DNA of 34,197 nt from Caulobacteraceae bacterium (lineage in GTDB: Bacteria > Pseudomonadota > Alphaproteobacteria > Caulobacterales > Caulobacteraceae), in NCBI GenBank assembly GCA_947476555.1, contig CANJRI010000021.1, positions 1 through 34,197 of the forward strand, read 5' to 3'. Positions 8,395 through 15,932 of this stretch are shown here, piece after piece; position 1 is the first letter of the stretch; each line of letters begins with the position of its first letter. The notes beneath the pieces are model-generated. The model was not told where the DNA came from. It ran no database searches and saw nothing but the letters and a program-made list of their open reading frames with translations. Both the position numbers and the translations under genes were made by a program.

Positions 8395-8430
8395 ACAAAA
8401 GCCCTGGGGAGCGCAACTTGCCTCCCCAGG
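8395..8430 (-). terminator. Probable terminator after the lipoprotein gene, before rplY
   Basis: A perfect 9-bp inverted repeat (CCTGGGGAG at 8403-8411 and CTCCCCAGG at 8422-8430, 10-base loop) is followed on the - strand by GCTTTTGTG. The T-run is short, so strength is uncertain. It separates the lipoprotein gene from the rplY operon. Confidence 0.7.
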
Positions 8431-8444
8431 AAACCTGGAGGAGC

Positions 8445-9494
8445 CTAGCGCTTCCTCGCCGGCCGCCTCGGCGGCGGCTTGGCGGCGGCCTCGGCGGCGG
8501 CCGCGGCGATCCGGGCCGCCAGCAGCGGATCGTCCGGCACGGCCACGCCCGCGCCCTTTATGACGCACATGCCGGTGTCCATCATCACGTGCTGGCCGAG
8601 GCAGAAGACGTCCTCGTAGTGCGGCTTGGAGACCGCCAGGCACTGGTAGAGGTTGAGCTTGGACATGTTGAGGCAGGAGGCCGCCCCCGGCTCGGCGAGG
8701 ATCGGCATCACCTGGGCGAGGTTCTCGTCGGTGGCCTGGCCGAGGGCGCTCAAGGCGGCCACCGCCAGGGCGCGGGTCACCACGGCGGTATAGGGTGGGC
8801 TGGCCGGCGAGGCCGTGAGCCCGAGCGAACCGGTGGACTGCACCGCCTGCTGCAGGCGCGCCGCCTCGGCGGTTTCGGGCAGGAGAGGCGTCGCCGACAG
8901 TTGCTTGGCGGCCGCCAATCGGGCCGCGTGCGCCTCGACGTCGCGCTTCGACCAGGCGGCGCGCTGCACGTCGTAGGCGGCCTGCTTCACGGCTCGCCCT
9001 TGCACCAACAGGCGCCGGCCGTCTTCCGCCAGGGCGCTCTGGACCAGGCCGGCGGCGCCGGCCGACCCGTTGATGCCGATCGCATAGGCCGGGTCGCGGA
9101 TGATCGCGGCGGCCACCGAACGCCGCTGCTCGGGATTCACCACGAAGGCGCGGACCTCGGCCACGAAGGTGGGGTCCTGGAGGGCGGCCACGGCCCCGTA
9201 GGCGATGGCGCCGCGCAGCAGCTGCTGCGGCTCGTAGGCGACGCCGGTCTTCAGGCCCTGGGCGACGGCTGAGCCGTCGGCGAAGGCCGGGGAGATCTCG
9301 GAGGCCATGGCCATGTAGCGACGGTAGGCGGCCGCCTGCTCGATCACCCGGGGCGACAGGCTCACCGCCGGAGGGGGCGGGGGCGGGGGGGCAGTCGGGG
9401 GCGGCGCTGGCGGCGGGGGCTCGGCGCAGGCGCTCAGCAGGGCCGCGAGGCCCAGGGCGGCGAGGATACTGCGCAACGGTGTGACGGACGGCAT
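8445..9494 (-). CDS. Putative proline-rich lipoprotein of unknown function
   Basis: The 349-residue product has a short hydrophobic signal with a lipobox LSAC (residues 20-23), so it is predicted to be lipid-modified at Cys23. A Pro-rich linker (about residues 25-43, runs of up to seven prolines) follows, then an Ala-rich, mostly helical region. The C-terminal third contains four further cysteines (CLNMS, QCLAV, FCLGQ, MCVIK) around residues 285-325 that could form disulfides in the periplasm, and the tail is Ala-rich and basic. I do not recognise a named family; it resembles conserved Caulobacterales hypothetical proteins. It stands between prs and rplY with its own terminator, so it may be a single-gene unit. 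Confidence 0.75.
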   Translation of the reverse strand: MPSVTPLRSILAALGLAALLSACAEPPPPAPPPTAPPPPPPPAVSLSPRVIEQAAAYRRYMAMASEISPAFADGSAVAQGLKTGVAYEPQQLLRGAIAYGAVAALQDPTFVAEVRAFVVNPEQRRSVAAAIIRDPAYAIGINGSAGAAGLVQSALAEDGRRLLVQGRAVKQAAYDVQRAAWSKRDVEAHAARLAAAKQLSATPLLPETAEAARLQQAVQSTGSLGLTASPASPPYTAVVTRALAVAALSALGQATDENLAQVMPILAEPGAASCLNMSKLNLYQCLAVSKPHYEDVFCLGQHVMMDTGMCVIKGAGVAVPDDPLLAARIAAAAAEAAAKPPPRRPARKR

Positions 9495-9588
9495 CAGCAG
9501 GCTTCCCCCTCTTAACGAGTGGTCGATTCGAACGCCCCGACGACCGTGCCTTAGCCGGGTAAACGGCTTATGAGCAAGCGGCGCCGCC

Positions 9589-10524
9589 CTAATCGAACAG
9601 TTTGGAGACGCTCTCTTCGTTGGCGATGCGGCGGATCGCCTCGCCGATCAGGGAGGCGCAGCTCACCGTCCGGATCTTGGGGACGGCGGCGACCAGCTCC
9701 GAGGCCTCGATGGAATCGGTGATCACCAGTTCCTTGAGCACCGAGTTCTTCACCCGCTCGGACGCCGCGCCCGACATCACCCCGTGGGTGACATAGGCCG
9801 AGACCTCCTTGGCCCCCGCGTCCATCAGCGACTGGGCCGCGTTGCAGAGCGTGCCGGCCGAATCGACGATGTCGTCGAACAGGATCAGCCGCCGGCCCGC
9901 CACGTCGCCGATGATGTTGGCCACCTCGCTCTTGCCCGGCGCCGAGCGGCGCTTGTCGACGATGGCCAGTTCGGCGTTCAGGCGGCTGGCCACCGCCAGG
10001 GCCCGGACGACGCCGCCGACATCGGGCGAGACGATCAGCATCTCGTCGGTGTTGGCGTAGTGGGCCTTGATGTCGTTGGCGACCAGCGGGTGGGCGGCCA
10101 GGTTGTCGGTGGGGATGTCGAAGAAGCCCTGGATCTGACCGGAGTGCAGATCCATGGTCAGCACCCGGTCGGCGCCGGCGCGGGTGATCAGATTGGCCAC
10201 CAGCTTGGCCGAGATCGGCGTGCGGCCGCCGGTCTTGCGGTCCTGCCGGGCGTAGCCGAAGTAGGGCATCACCGCCGTGATCCGCTTGGCCGAGGCGCGC
10301 TTCAGCGCGTCGATGCAGATCAACAGCTCCATCAGGTTGTCGTTGGCCGGATAGCTGGTCGACTGGATCACGAAGACGTCCTCGCCGCGGACGTTCTCGT
10401 CGATGGTGACGAACACCTCGTTGTCGGCGAACCGCTTCACCTGGGCCCGCGTCAGCGGCACGTCCAGGTGGCTGGCCACGGCCTGGGCCAAGGTCCTGTT
10501 GGAGTTGCCCGTCAGCAGCTTCAT
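9589..10524 (-). CDS. prs: Ribose-phosphate pyrophosphokinase
   Basis: Prs makes PRPP from ribose 5-phosphate and ATP, feeding nucleotide, histidine and tryptophan synthesis. The 311-residue protein has the flexible catalytic loop [13 protein letters not shown] (about 91-103), the [11 protein letters not shown] segment near residue 125, and the PRPP-binding signature DDIVDSAGT at residues 217-225. The frame is open to 10590, but ATG 10524 begins the conserved MKLLTGNSN, has AGGGG five bases upstream and gives the normal family length, so the upstream 22 codons are rejected. It lies 78 bases downstream of pgeF on the same strand. Confidence 0.97.
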   Translation of the reverse strand: MKLLTGNSNRTLAQAVASHLDVPLTRAQVKRFADNEVFVTIDENVRGEDVFVIQSTSYPANDNLMELLICIDALKRASAKRITAVMPYFGYARQDRKTGGRTPISAKLVANLITRAGADRVLTMDLHSGQIQGFFDIPTDNLAAHPLVANDIKAHYANTDEMLIVSPDVGGVVRALAVASRLNAELAIVDKRRSAPGKSEVANIIGDVAGRRLILFDDIVDSAGTLCNAAQSLMDAGAKEVSAYVTHGVMSGAASERVKNSVLKELVITDSIEASELVAAVPKIRTVSCASLIGEAIRRIANEESVSKLFD

Positions 10525-10602
10525 GCGGACCCCTGAACCCCCGTCTACGGCCATGGGCGCGCTTGTAGCCATCCCCACCCCGAGTGTCATCCCGGAAAGG
10601 CG

Positions 10603-11358
10603 CTAGGCCAGCACGATGGCCGACAGCAGGCGGCCGTAGTCCGGCTCGCCGCGCTTGAAGGCCCGGCGGTTGGAATAGAAAAGCGCCTCGTCCGGGCAGG
10701 TGTCGGCGCCGATCCATTCGCTTCGCCCGATCCCGGCCGCCGCCAGCCTGGCCAGGGCGAAGGCCGGCAGGTCGAACTGGCGCTTGCCCGGCTCGGCGCC
10801 CGGCGTGAAGAACCGCCCGTAGGCGGGGTCGGCCTCGGTGAACCGCGCCAGGAACTCCGCTCCCACCTCATAGGACTGCGGCCCGATGCAGGGGCCGATG
10901 GCGGCGACGATCCGGCCGCGCTGGGCGCCCAGCGCCTCCATCCGCGTGATGGCGGCCTCGATGATCCCGGTCAGGGCGCCCTTCCATCCGGCATGGGCCG
11001 CGGCGACTACGCGGGCCTCGGCGTCGGCCAGCAGGATCGGCGCGCAGTCGGCGCTGAGCGCGCCGCAGATCACGCCGGGAACGGCGGCGGCTATCGCGTC
11101 GGCCTTGGGCGGACCGGCGGGCCAGGGGCCGTCGGCCGCCAGGGCCCAGGCGGAGTGGACCTGGTAGGCGGTGACCAGTTCCCCGCCCAGGTGCGCCGCC
11201 GCCCGCCGCCGGTTCTCGGCGACCGCGTCCGGGTCGTCCCCGGAGCCGACGCCCACGTTGAGCCCGGCGTACAGGCCCTCGGAAACCCCGCCATCGCGCG
11301 TGAAGAAGGCGTGCCGCACGCCGGGCAGGTCGAGCAGCGGCGAGGTCAGGACCTGCAC
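10603..11358 (-). CDS. pgeF: Peptidoglycan editing factor PgeF (laccase-domain, YfiH family)
   Basis: Members of the YfiH/PgeF (Cu-oxidase_4) family are about 250 residues and have been tied to removal of misincorporated serine from peptidoglycan precursors and to purine-nucleoside phosphorolysis. The 251-residue protein shows the metal-binding triad His68 (AYQVHSA), Cys105 (LSADCAP) and His122 (AAHAGWKGA), plus the conserved IGPCIGP segment. It starts with GTG at 11358, directly abutting the TAG stop of the upstream methyltransferase gene (11359-11361), so translation is probably coupled. It is cytoplasmic; there is no signal peptide. Confidence 0.93.
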   Translation of the reverse strand: MQVLTSPLLDLPGVRHAFFTRDGGVSEGLYAGLNVGVGSGDDPDAVAENRRRAAAHLGGELVTAYQVHSAWALAADGPWPAGPPKADAIAAAVPGVICGALSADCAPILLADAEARVVAAAHAGWKGALTGIIEAAITRMEALGAQRGRIVAAIGPCIGPQSYEVGAEFLARFTEADPAYGRFFTPGAEPGKRQFDLPAFALARLAAAGIGRSEWIGADTCPDEALFYSNRRAFKRGEPDYGRLLSAIVLA

Positions 11359-12414
11359 CTAGACTTCCTCGAAAGCCGGCGGCGTCCAGCCGCGCGAGTG
11401 GATGCAGGCCACCTTGAACAGCGAGCCCATCTGGTCGGCGCCGACCAGCCGGCCGAGCTGGCGGCCGATCATGGCGGCGTTCTCGGGGTTGGCGCGCACC
11501 AGGGCCTCGGCGCGCTCGCCCACCCCCAGCCGGGCCAGGAAGGCGCCTTGGGTCAGCATGGCGGTGCGCGCGCCGTGCGCCTGGGCCGCGCCGAGCACGG
11601 AGGGGAAATCGGCATGGACCGTGAGGTCGGCCTCGCCGGGGCAGGCCAGGGGGTCGACCTTCTCGTGGCGGCGCAGGGCCTGCAGGGTGTCGCCGAAGCC
11701 GGGCAGGGCGCGGCCGTAGTCCACCAGCAGGGCGGCGCCGCCGTCGTCGGCGATCCGCACGCCGAGGCTGGCGCCCAGCGCCGCCTGGGCCGACGATTGC
11801 TCGAACACCGCGCCCACCGGAGCGTCCGGCAACAGGCCGCCCGCCGGGGTCGGGAACAGGGCGAAGGCCAGTTCGCCCTCGGCGTTCAGGGCGACCATCT
11901 GCTCGGCCCAGCCGGTGGCCCGGCGCACGAACTGACGGGCCGGCAGGCAGTCCAGCAGCTCGTTGGCCACCAGGATCAGCGGCGCCTCGCCCGGCACATC
12001 CGACAGGTCCGCAGCCCAGCGCACCCGCTCGCCCAGCCGCTCGCGCTGAAGGGCCTTGAGCGGCTCGGAGGTCTCCACCAGCCAGATGTCGGCCGCCTCC
12101 AGGAAGCCCTCCACCAGCCGCGCGGTGCGCAGGATATCGCTCATCAGGGTCCCGTCGCCGGGACCCATCTCCACCAGTCGGAAGCGCTTGGGGCCGCCCA
12201 ACTGCGCCCAGGTGGCGGCCGTCCAGACGCCGATCAGCTCGCCGAACATCTGGCTGATCATCGGGGCGGTGACGAAGTCGCCGTGCTCGCCGATGGCCGG
12301 GCGCGTGGTGTAGTAGCCGCCCTTGGGGTCGTGCAGGCAGGCCGTCATGTACTGGGCGACGGTCAGCGGTCCGGTGGCGGCGATCTGCGCCGCCAGGCGG
12401 TCACGCAGGCTCAT
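11359..12414 (-). CDS. NDUFAF7/MidA-type SAM-dependent methyltransferase
   Basis: This 351-residue protein belongs to the DUF185/Methyltransf_28 family, whose mitochondrial member NDUFAF7 (MidA) dimethylates an arginine of a complex I subunit. The family N-terminus is clear (PLTVAQYMTACLHDPKGGYY), followed by the FVTAPMISQMFGELIG segment and SAM motif I VEMGPGDGTLM at about residues 81-91. The length is typical. It sits between lgt and pgeF, with 84 bases of palindromic sequence before lgt and zero bases before pgeF. A role in complex I maturation is inferred from the family; a substrate has not been shown for most bacterial members. Confidence 0.9.
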   Translation of the reverse strand: MSLRDRLAAQIAATGPLTVAQYMTACLHDPKGGYYTTRPAIGEHGDFVTAPMISQMFGELIGVWTAATWAQLGGPKRFRLVEMGPGDGTLMSDILRTARLVEGFLEAADIWLVETSEPLKALQRERLGERVRWAADLSDVPGEAPLILVANELLDCLPARQFVRRATGWAEQMVALNAEGELAFALFPTPAGGLLPDAPVGAVFEQSSAQAALGASLGVRIADDGGAALLVDYGRALPGFGDTLQALRRHEKVDPLACPGEADLTVHADFPSVLGAAQAHGARTAMLTQGAFLARLGVGERAEALVRANPENAAMIGRQLGRLVGADQMGSLFKVACIHSRGWTPPAFEEV

Positions 12415-12421
12415 GGGCGGC

Positions 12422-12470
12422 GAGCGGGTTGAGTGAAAGTGGGTCCCACTTTCACGCCCGCAACCCGCTC
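12422..12470. repeat. Nested palindrome between lgt and the MidA-type gene
   Basis: The outer arms GAGCGGGTTG (12422-12431) and CAACCCGCTC (12461-12470) are perfect complements. Inside is a second almost continuous palindrome, GTGAAAGTGGG (12433-12443) with CCCACTTTCAC (12445-12455). There is no T-run on either strand, so it is not a standard terminator. The inner core resembles palindromic intergenic repeats seen in many alphaproteobacterial genomes; that comparison is from memory. Confidence 0.75.
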
Positions 12471-12485
12471 AAATGTCTGATTGGC

Positions 12486-12529
12486 GAGCACCACGAAGTC
12501 AGGCGCTTGCGTCTGACTTCGTGGTGCTC
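12486..12529. repeat. Perfect 17-bp inverted repeat overlapping the lgt stop codon
   Basis: Arms GAGCACCACGAAGTCAG (12486-12502) and CTGACTTCGTGGTGCTC (12513-12529) are perfectly complementary with a 10-base spacer. The lgt stop codon (12499-12501) and its last nine codons lie inside the structure. No T-run follows on either strand. Confidence 0.85.
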
Positions 12530-13371
12530 AGGCCGGCCGGGGGCAGGGCTTCGTTCATCCCGCGCCAGATCAGCCACAGGCCGGCCAGCAGCATGGGCGC
12601 GGAGAGGATCATGCCCATGGTCAGGCCGAGCGGCAGGTTATCCAGGCCCGGATCAGGAGATCGGAAATTCTCCAGCGCCATGCGGAAGATCGCGTAGCCG
12701 GTGACGAAGATCCCCGCCACCACGCCGCGCCGGTTGAGGAGCTTGCCCCGGTAGACCGCCCAGGCCAGCACCGCCAGCAGCACCAAGCCCTCCAGCGCCG
12801 CCTCGTAGAGCTGGCTCGGATGGCGCAGGCCGGGGGGGCAGTAGCCGTAGGTGCGCTCGATGTGGGTGTTGCAGAAATAGATCGCCCAGGGGACGTCGGT
12901 GGGCCGGCCCCAGAGCTCGCCGTTGATGAAGTTGGCGATGCGTCCGAAGAACAGGCCGATGGGGACCACGGTCGCCACCAGGTCGCCGAGGCGGAACAGG
13001 TCGATCCCGTTGCGTCGCGCGAACAGCACGATGGCGATCAGCACGCCGATCAGGCCGCCGTGGAAGCTCATCCCGCCGTTCCAGATCTTCAGGACGTCCA
13101 GCGGGCGGGTCCAGATCATCTCCGGGGTGTAGAAGAGCACGTGCCCCAGCCGGCCGCCGAGGATGATGGCCAGGGTCACCCAGAGGATGAAGTCGCCGAT
13201 CTGTTCGGCGTTGGCCGGCGGCGGCCGGTGGGCGAACAGCTTGTCGTTCTGCACGATCGCCACGGCGTAGCGCCAGCCGAGCAGGATGCCGGCCACATAG
13301 GCCAGGGCGTACCAGCGGATCGCGAACGGCCCGAGTTGGACCAGGACGGGATCGAATTCGGGAAATGGCAC
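12499..13371 (-). CDS. lgt: Prolipoprotein diacylglyceryl transferase
   Basis: Lgt transfers diacylglycerol from phosphatidylglycerol to the lipobox cysteine of prolipoproteins in the inner membrane. The 290-residue protein has about seven hydrophobic helices, the HGG motif with His104 (SFHGGLIG), and the Lgt signature GRIANFINGELWGR at residues 143-156 with the essential Arg144. The start is GTG at 13371, preceded by AGGGGG seven bases away. The final residues (STTKSDASA) are encoded in one arm of a perfect hairpin and look like repeat-derived sequence rather than conserved Lgt. It is transcribed divergently from the ubiK-like gene. Confidence 0.97.
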   Translation of the reverse strand: MPFPEFDPVLVQLGPFAIRWYALAYVAGILLGWRYAVAIVQNDKLFAHRPPPANAEQIGDFILWVTLAIILGGRLGHVLFYTPEMIWTRPLDVLKIWNGGMSFHGGLIGVLIAIVLFARRNGIDLFRLGDLVATVVPIGLFFGRIANFINGELWGRPTDVPWAIYFCNTHIERTYGYCPPGLRHPSQLYEAALEGLVLLAVLAWAVYRGKLLNRRGVVAGIFVTGYAIFRMALENFRSPDPGLDNLPLGLTMGMILSAPMLLAGLWLIWRGMNEALPPAGLSTTKSDASA

Positions 13372-13457
13372 GCTTAAGCCCCCTGTGACGTTGTGGAGGA
13401 CGATGTAGCCGACAAGCCCTTAGCTTTCATCCCTCTAGACCCATATAGAAGTGCAGG

Positions 13458-13691
13458 ATGCAGACCCAGAACCCTATTCTCGACGAGATCGCCAAGCTCA
13501 CCACTGCCGCCATGGGCATGGCCCAGGCCGCGAGCGAGGAGGCCAAGGCGGCTTTCCGCAGCCAGGCCGACCGTGTCGCCGCCGAACTTGACCTGGTGCG
13601 GCGGGAGGACCTCGACGCCCTCAAGGCGGAGGTCGCGGCGCTGCGCGCCGAGATCGCCGCCCTGCGCGGCAAGAAGCCGGCCAAGGGCTGA
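13458..13691 (+). CDS. ubiK: UbiK/YqiC-family accessory factor (BMFP domain)
   Basis: The 77-residue protein matches the BMFP (YqiC/UbiK) family: an N-terminal amphipathic region with NPILDEIAKL and MGMAQAASEEAK, then a strongly predicted coiled coil (about 38-70, LVRREDLDALKAEVAALRAE) and a short basic tail. In E. coli and Salmonella, UbiK binds the UbiJ scaffold, lipids and promotes aerobic ubiquinone synthesis; family members have also been described as membrane-fusogenic. The gene starts 86 bases from the divergent lgt. An AT-rich element CATATAGAA at about 13440 could be its -10 region. Assignment to UbiK function in this organism is by family only. Confidence 0.82.
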   Translation: MQTQNPILDEIAKLTTAAMGMAQAASEEAKAAFRSQADRVAAELDLVRREDLDALKAEVAALRAEIAALRGKKPAKG

Positions 13692-13829
13692 AGCTGTGCA
13701 CAATCGCCAAATCGGACCCGACCTGCGCAATAAGCAGGTGACGCGGGGCCCGCGAAGCAGATTACTTTCAGTATCGCAGGTGATTCGGGGGCGGCCTCCC
13801 GCTCCCCGCCCGCTGCGAAAGGGGTCTTG

Positions 13830-14336
13830 ATGGACACCTCTACCCCGGCAGACGAGAGCGTTTTTCTCGTCAATGATCCTCTCGACGTCGTCGAGCATGT
13901 GCTGACGGCCGAGAACCTACCTTTCGACAGGACCGACGACGGCGACCTGGCTTTCAGCCTGGCCGGCGACTGGAAGGACTACGAGCTGTGGTTCGCCTGG
14001 CGGCCGGAGGGCGACACCCTCCAGCTCTGCCTTTCCATGGACCTCACCACCCCGGCCGAACAACGGGCCGCCGCCCATGAGTTGATCGCCCAGATCAACC
14101 CGCGGGTCTGGCTCGGACACTTCGAGCTGTGGGAGGACGGCGAGATCATCTTCCGTCACGGCATGGCCCTGATGACCGGCGAGCAACCCAGCCTGGCCCA
14201 GGCGGCGGCGATGATCGATCTGGCGGTGGAGGCGGCCGACCGCTTCTTCCCGGCCTTCGACTTCCTGCTGCGCGGCGCCAAGTCTCCGCAGGACGCCATC
14301 GCGGCCTGCATGTTCGAGACGGTGGGCGAGGCCTAA
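13830..14336 (+). CDS. YbjN domain-containing protein
   Basis: The 168-residue protein fits the YbjN family (bacterial sensory-transduction-regulator fold, type III secretion chaperone-like): an acidic N-terminus (PLDVVEHVLTAENLPFDRTD), alternating strands with DYELWFAWRPEGDTLQLCLSM, and a C-terminal helical part (MIDLAVEAADRFFPAFDFLL). There are no catalytic residues; members are thought to act as protein-protein regulators or chaperones. AGGGG five bases upstream supports ATG 13830; TTG 13827 is in frame but less likely. It lies 41 bases before proC on the same strand, so the two may be cotranscribed. Confidence 0.85.
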   Translation: MDTSTPADESVFLVNDPLDVVEHVLTAENLPFDRTDDGDLAFSLAGDWKDYELWFAWRPEGDTLQLCLSMDLTTPAEQRAAAHELIAQINPRVWLGHFELWEDGEIIFRHGMALMTGEQPSLAQAAAMIDLAVEAADRFFPAFDFLLRGAKSPQDAIAACMFETVGEA

Positions 14337-14377
14337 ATAATCCTCCCCGAGAGGGGATCTGCTGCTACAGGGGGGCG

Positions 14378-15175
14378 ATGATCACGCCCATTCTGATGCT
14401 GGGGGCCGGCCGGATGGGCGGCGCCATGATCGAGGGCTGGCTGAAGGCCAAGGCCTTCGCGCCCGCCGACCTGATGATCCGCGACCCCGACGCCGGCGAA
14501 GCCGCCGCCAAGGCGGTGGCCAAGGGCGCCAAGCTGAATCCTCCGGACGCCGAGCTGGCGCGGGCGAAAACCGTGGTGCTCTCCGTCAAGCCGCAGAACT
14601 GGCGCGAAGCCGCCGCAGAGGTTGCGAGCTTGCTGTCCCCCGACGTCGTGGTGGTTTCGATCGCCGCCGGCGTGAAGGCCACGGACATCGGCCAGGCCTT
14701 CGGCGGCCGCCCGGTGGCGCGGGCTATGCCGACCACCGCCGCCGCCATTCGGCAGGGCGCCGCCAGTATCTATGCCGAAGATCGGGCCGCCCTGGCGGTG
14801 GCCCATGCCCTGTTCCAGCCCCTAGGGACGGTGATCGACCTGGCCGACGAGACGCAGATGCACGCCGCGACCGCGGTCTCGGGCTCGGCGCCGGCCTATC
14901 TCTATGCCTTCATCGAGGCCTTGGAAGCGGCGGGGGCGTCGGCGGGCCTTGCGCCCAAGGAGGCTCAGCGCCTGGTGCGGGCCACACTGACCGGTTCGGT
15001 CGCCCTGCTGGCCAAGAGCGGCGAGGAGCCCATGGATCTGCGCCGTCAGGTGACCTCGCCCGGCGGCACCACCGAGGCGGCGCTCAACGTGCTGCTAGGC
15101 CCGCGGGGCCTTCAGGATCTGATGCGGGAGGCGGTCGCCGCCGCCATCCGACGCTCGAAGGAACTGGGCGGCTAG
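14378..15175 (+). CDS. proC: Pyrroline-5-carboxylate reductase
   Basis: ProC reduces pyrroline-5-carboxylate to proline with NAD(P)H, the last step of proline synthesis. The 265-residue protein has the N-terminal dinucleotide motif GAGRMGGAM (residues 9-17), the VVLSVKPQ segment after the fold's fourth strand, ARAMPTTAAAI, and the C-terminal family signature with SGSAPAYLY, RRQVTSPGGTTEAAL. Length is normal. The frame is open far upstream, but ATG 14378 is preceded by AGGGGGG and begins the conserved core. Confidence 0.96.
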   Translation: MITPILMLGAGRMGGAMIEGWLKAKAFAPADLMIRDPDAGEAAAKAVAKGAKLNPPDAELARAKTVVLSVKPQNWREAAAEVASLLSPDVVVVSIAAGVKATDIGQAFGGRPVARAMPTTAAAIRQGAASIYAEDRAALAVAHALFQPLGTVIDLADETQMHAATAVSGSAPAYLYAFIEALEAAGASAGLAPKEAQRLVRATLTGSVALLAKSGEEPMDLRRQVTSPGGTTEAALNVLLGPRGLQDLMREAVAAAIRRSKELGG

Positions 15176-15197
15176 GCCCTCGCGCCACCATGGCCCC

Positions 15198-15522
15198 ATG
15201 CGCTCGACGGCCCTGATCCTGATCGGCGCGCGCGGGGCGCGCGCCTTCGGCGACGGCTTCACCGCGCTGCTGCTTCCCGTCTACCTCACCGGCCTGGGGT
15301 TCGGTCCGTTCCGGGTCGGGGTGATCACCACCGCGACCTTGCTGGGTTCGGCCCTCCTCACCCTGGTGGTGGGCCATCTCGGCCATCGGCTCGCCGCCCG
15401 GCGCGTGCTGATGGGCTGTTGCGCCCTGATGCTGGCGACCGGGGTCGGCTTCTCCCAGCTCCAGGCCTTCTGGCCGCTGCTCCTGGTCGGCTTCCTGGGC
15501 ACGCTCAATCCGTCCGGCGACG
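15198..15522 (+). pseudogene. Truncated MFS transporter (N-terminal ~108 residues only)
   Basis: The product begins like a complete major facilitator protein: a short N-terminus, a first helix with the GDGFTALLLPVYLTGLGFG segment, a second helix (VGVITTATLLGSALLTLVVG), the loop HLGHRLAARR corresponding to MFS motif A, and two further helices ending GFLGTLNPSGD. Full-length relatives continue through about 400 residues and twelve helices. Here, from about 15520 onward, the frame turns into low-complexity Gly/Arg-rich sequence (GAGGGGAGHRGTDGRG) that is the antisense of a TadE-like gene. The gene has therefore lost its 3' three-quarters. It begins 22 bases after proC, so it may still be transcribed. 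It is almost certainly non-functional. Confidence 0.85.
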
Positions 15523-15782
15523 GCGCCGGAGGTGGTGGCGCCGGCCACCGCGGAACTGATGGCCGTGGCGTTCCAGCCCTTGCGCAGGGCGTAGTCGGCG
15601 CCGGCCTGGGCGGCGGCCCGGACCTGCATCGAGCGGGAGATGGCGCGCGCGCCGTCGATCAGCCCGGCCACCATGATCAACAGGACGGGCGCCAGCAGGG
15701 CGAACTCCACCGCCGTCGCCCCACGCTCGGAGCGGCCCAGATGGGCGAGCGGGGGCCGCCACAGGGTTCGGGGAACTCTCAT
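15515..15782 (-). pseudogene. Truncated TadE/TadG-like pilus assembly protein (N-terminal ~88 residues)
   Basis: The start is typical of TadE-like pseudopilin-family proteins of the Tad (Flp) pilus system: a basic leader, then ERGATAVEFALLAPVLLIMV with the conserved Glu and hydrophobic helix, followed by DGARAISRSMQVRAAAQAGADYAL. After about residue 88 (TTSGAVAG) the frame continues only as the reverse complement of the MFS gene (EEADQEQRPEG-like low-complexity sequence down to 15084). Relatives usually have 130-200 residues with further conserved cysteines, which are missing. No other tad genes are adjacent. It meets the truncated MFS gene tail to tail at about 15515-15525. Confidence 0.83.
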
Positions 15783-15932
15783 GGTTCAGGCTAAAGCTGC
15801 GGACACCCCGTCAGGTTGCAGCCCGCGCGGATCACGCGTGGCCCGCCCGCCCCGCGACGGCTGGATTTGCGGCGGGCGAAGGCGTCGGAATCGTATAGGA
15901 ATTCCGTCACTGGCAAATGGCGTGGACGGCGC

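Noticed and set aside
7157-8563. 468-codon + strand frame opposite pth and rplY
   Set aside because: Antisense shadow spanning two well-defined genes and their gap.
9360-9420. G/C homopolymer-like tract in the lipoprotein gene as a tandem repeat or phase-variable site
   Set aside because: It encodes the Pro-rich linker after the lipobox, a common feature of lipoproteins; the tract is not a uniform repeat unit.
13374-13898. - strand open frame opposite the ubiK-like gene
   Set aside because: Shadow; the + strand gene has a good coiled-coil family match.
14342-14358. Hairpin TCCCC-GAGA-GGGGA before proC as a terminator
   Set aside because: Five-bp stem with no T-run, lying in a 41-base gap where cotranscription is more likely.
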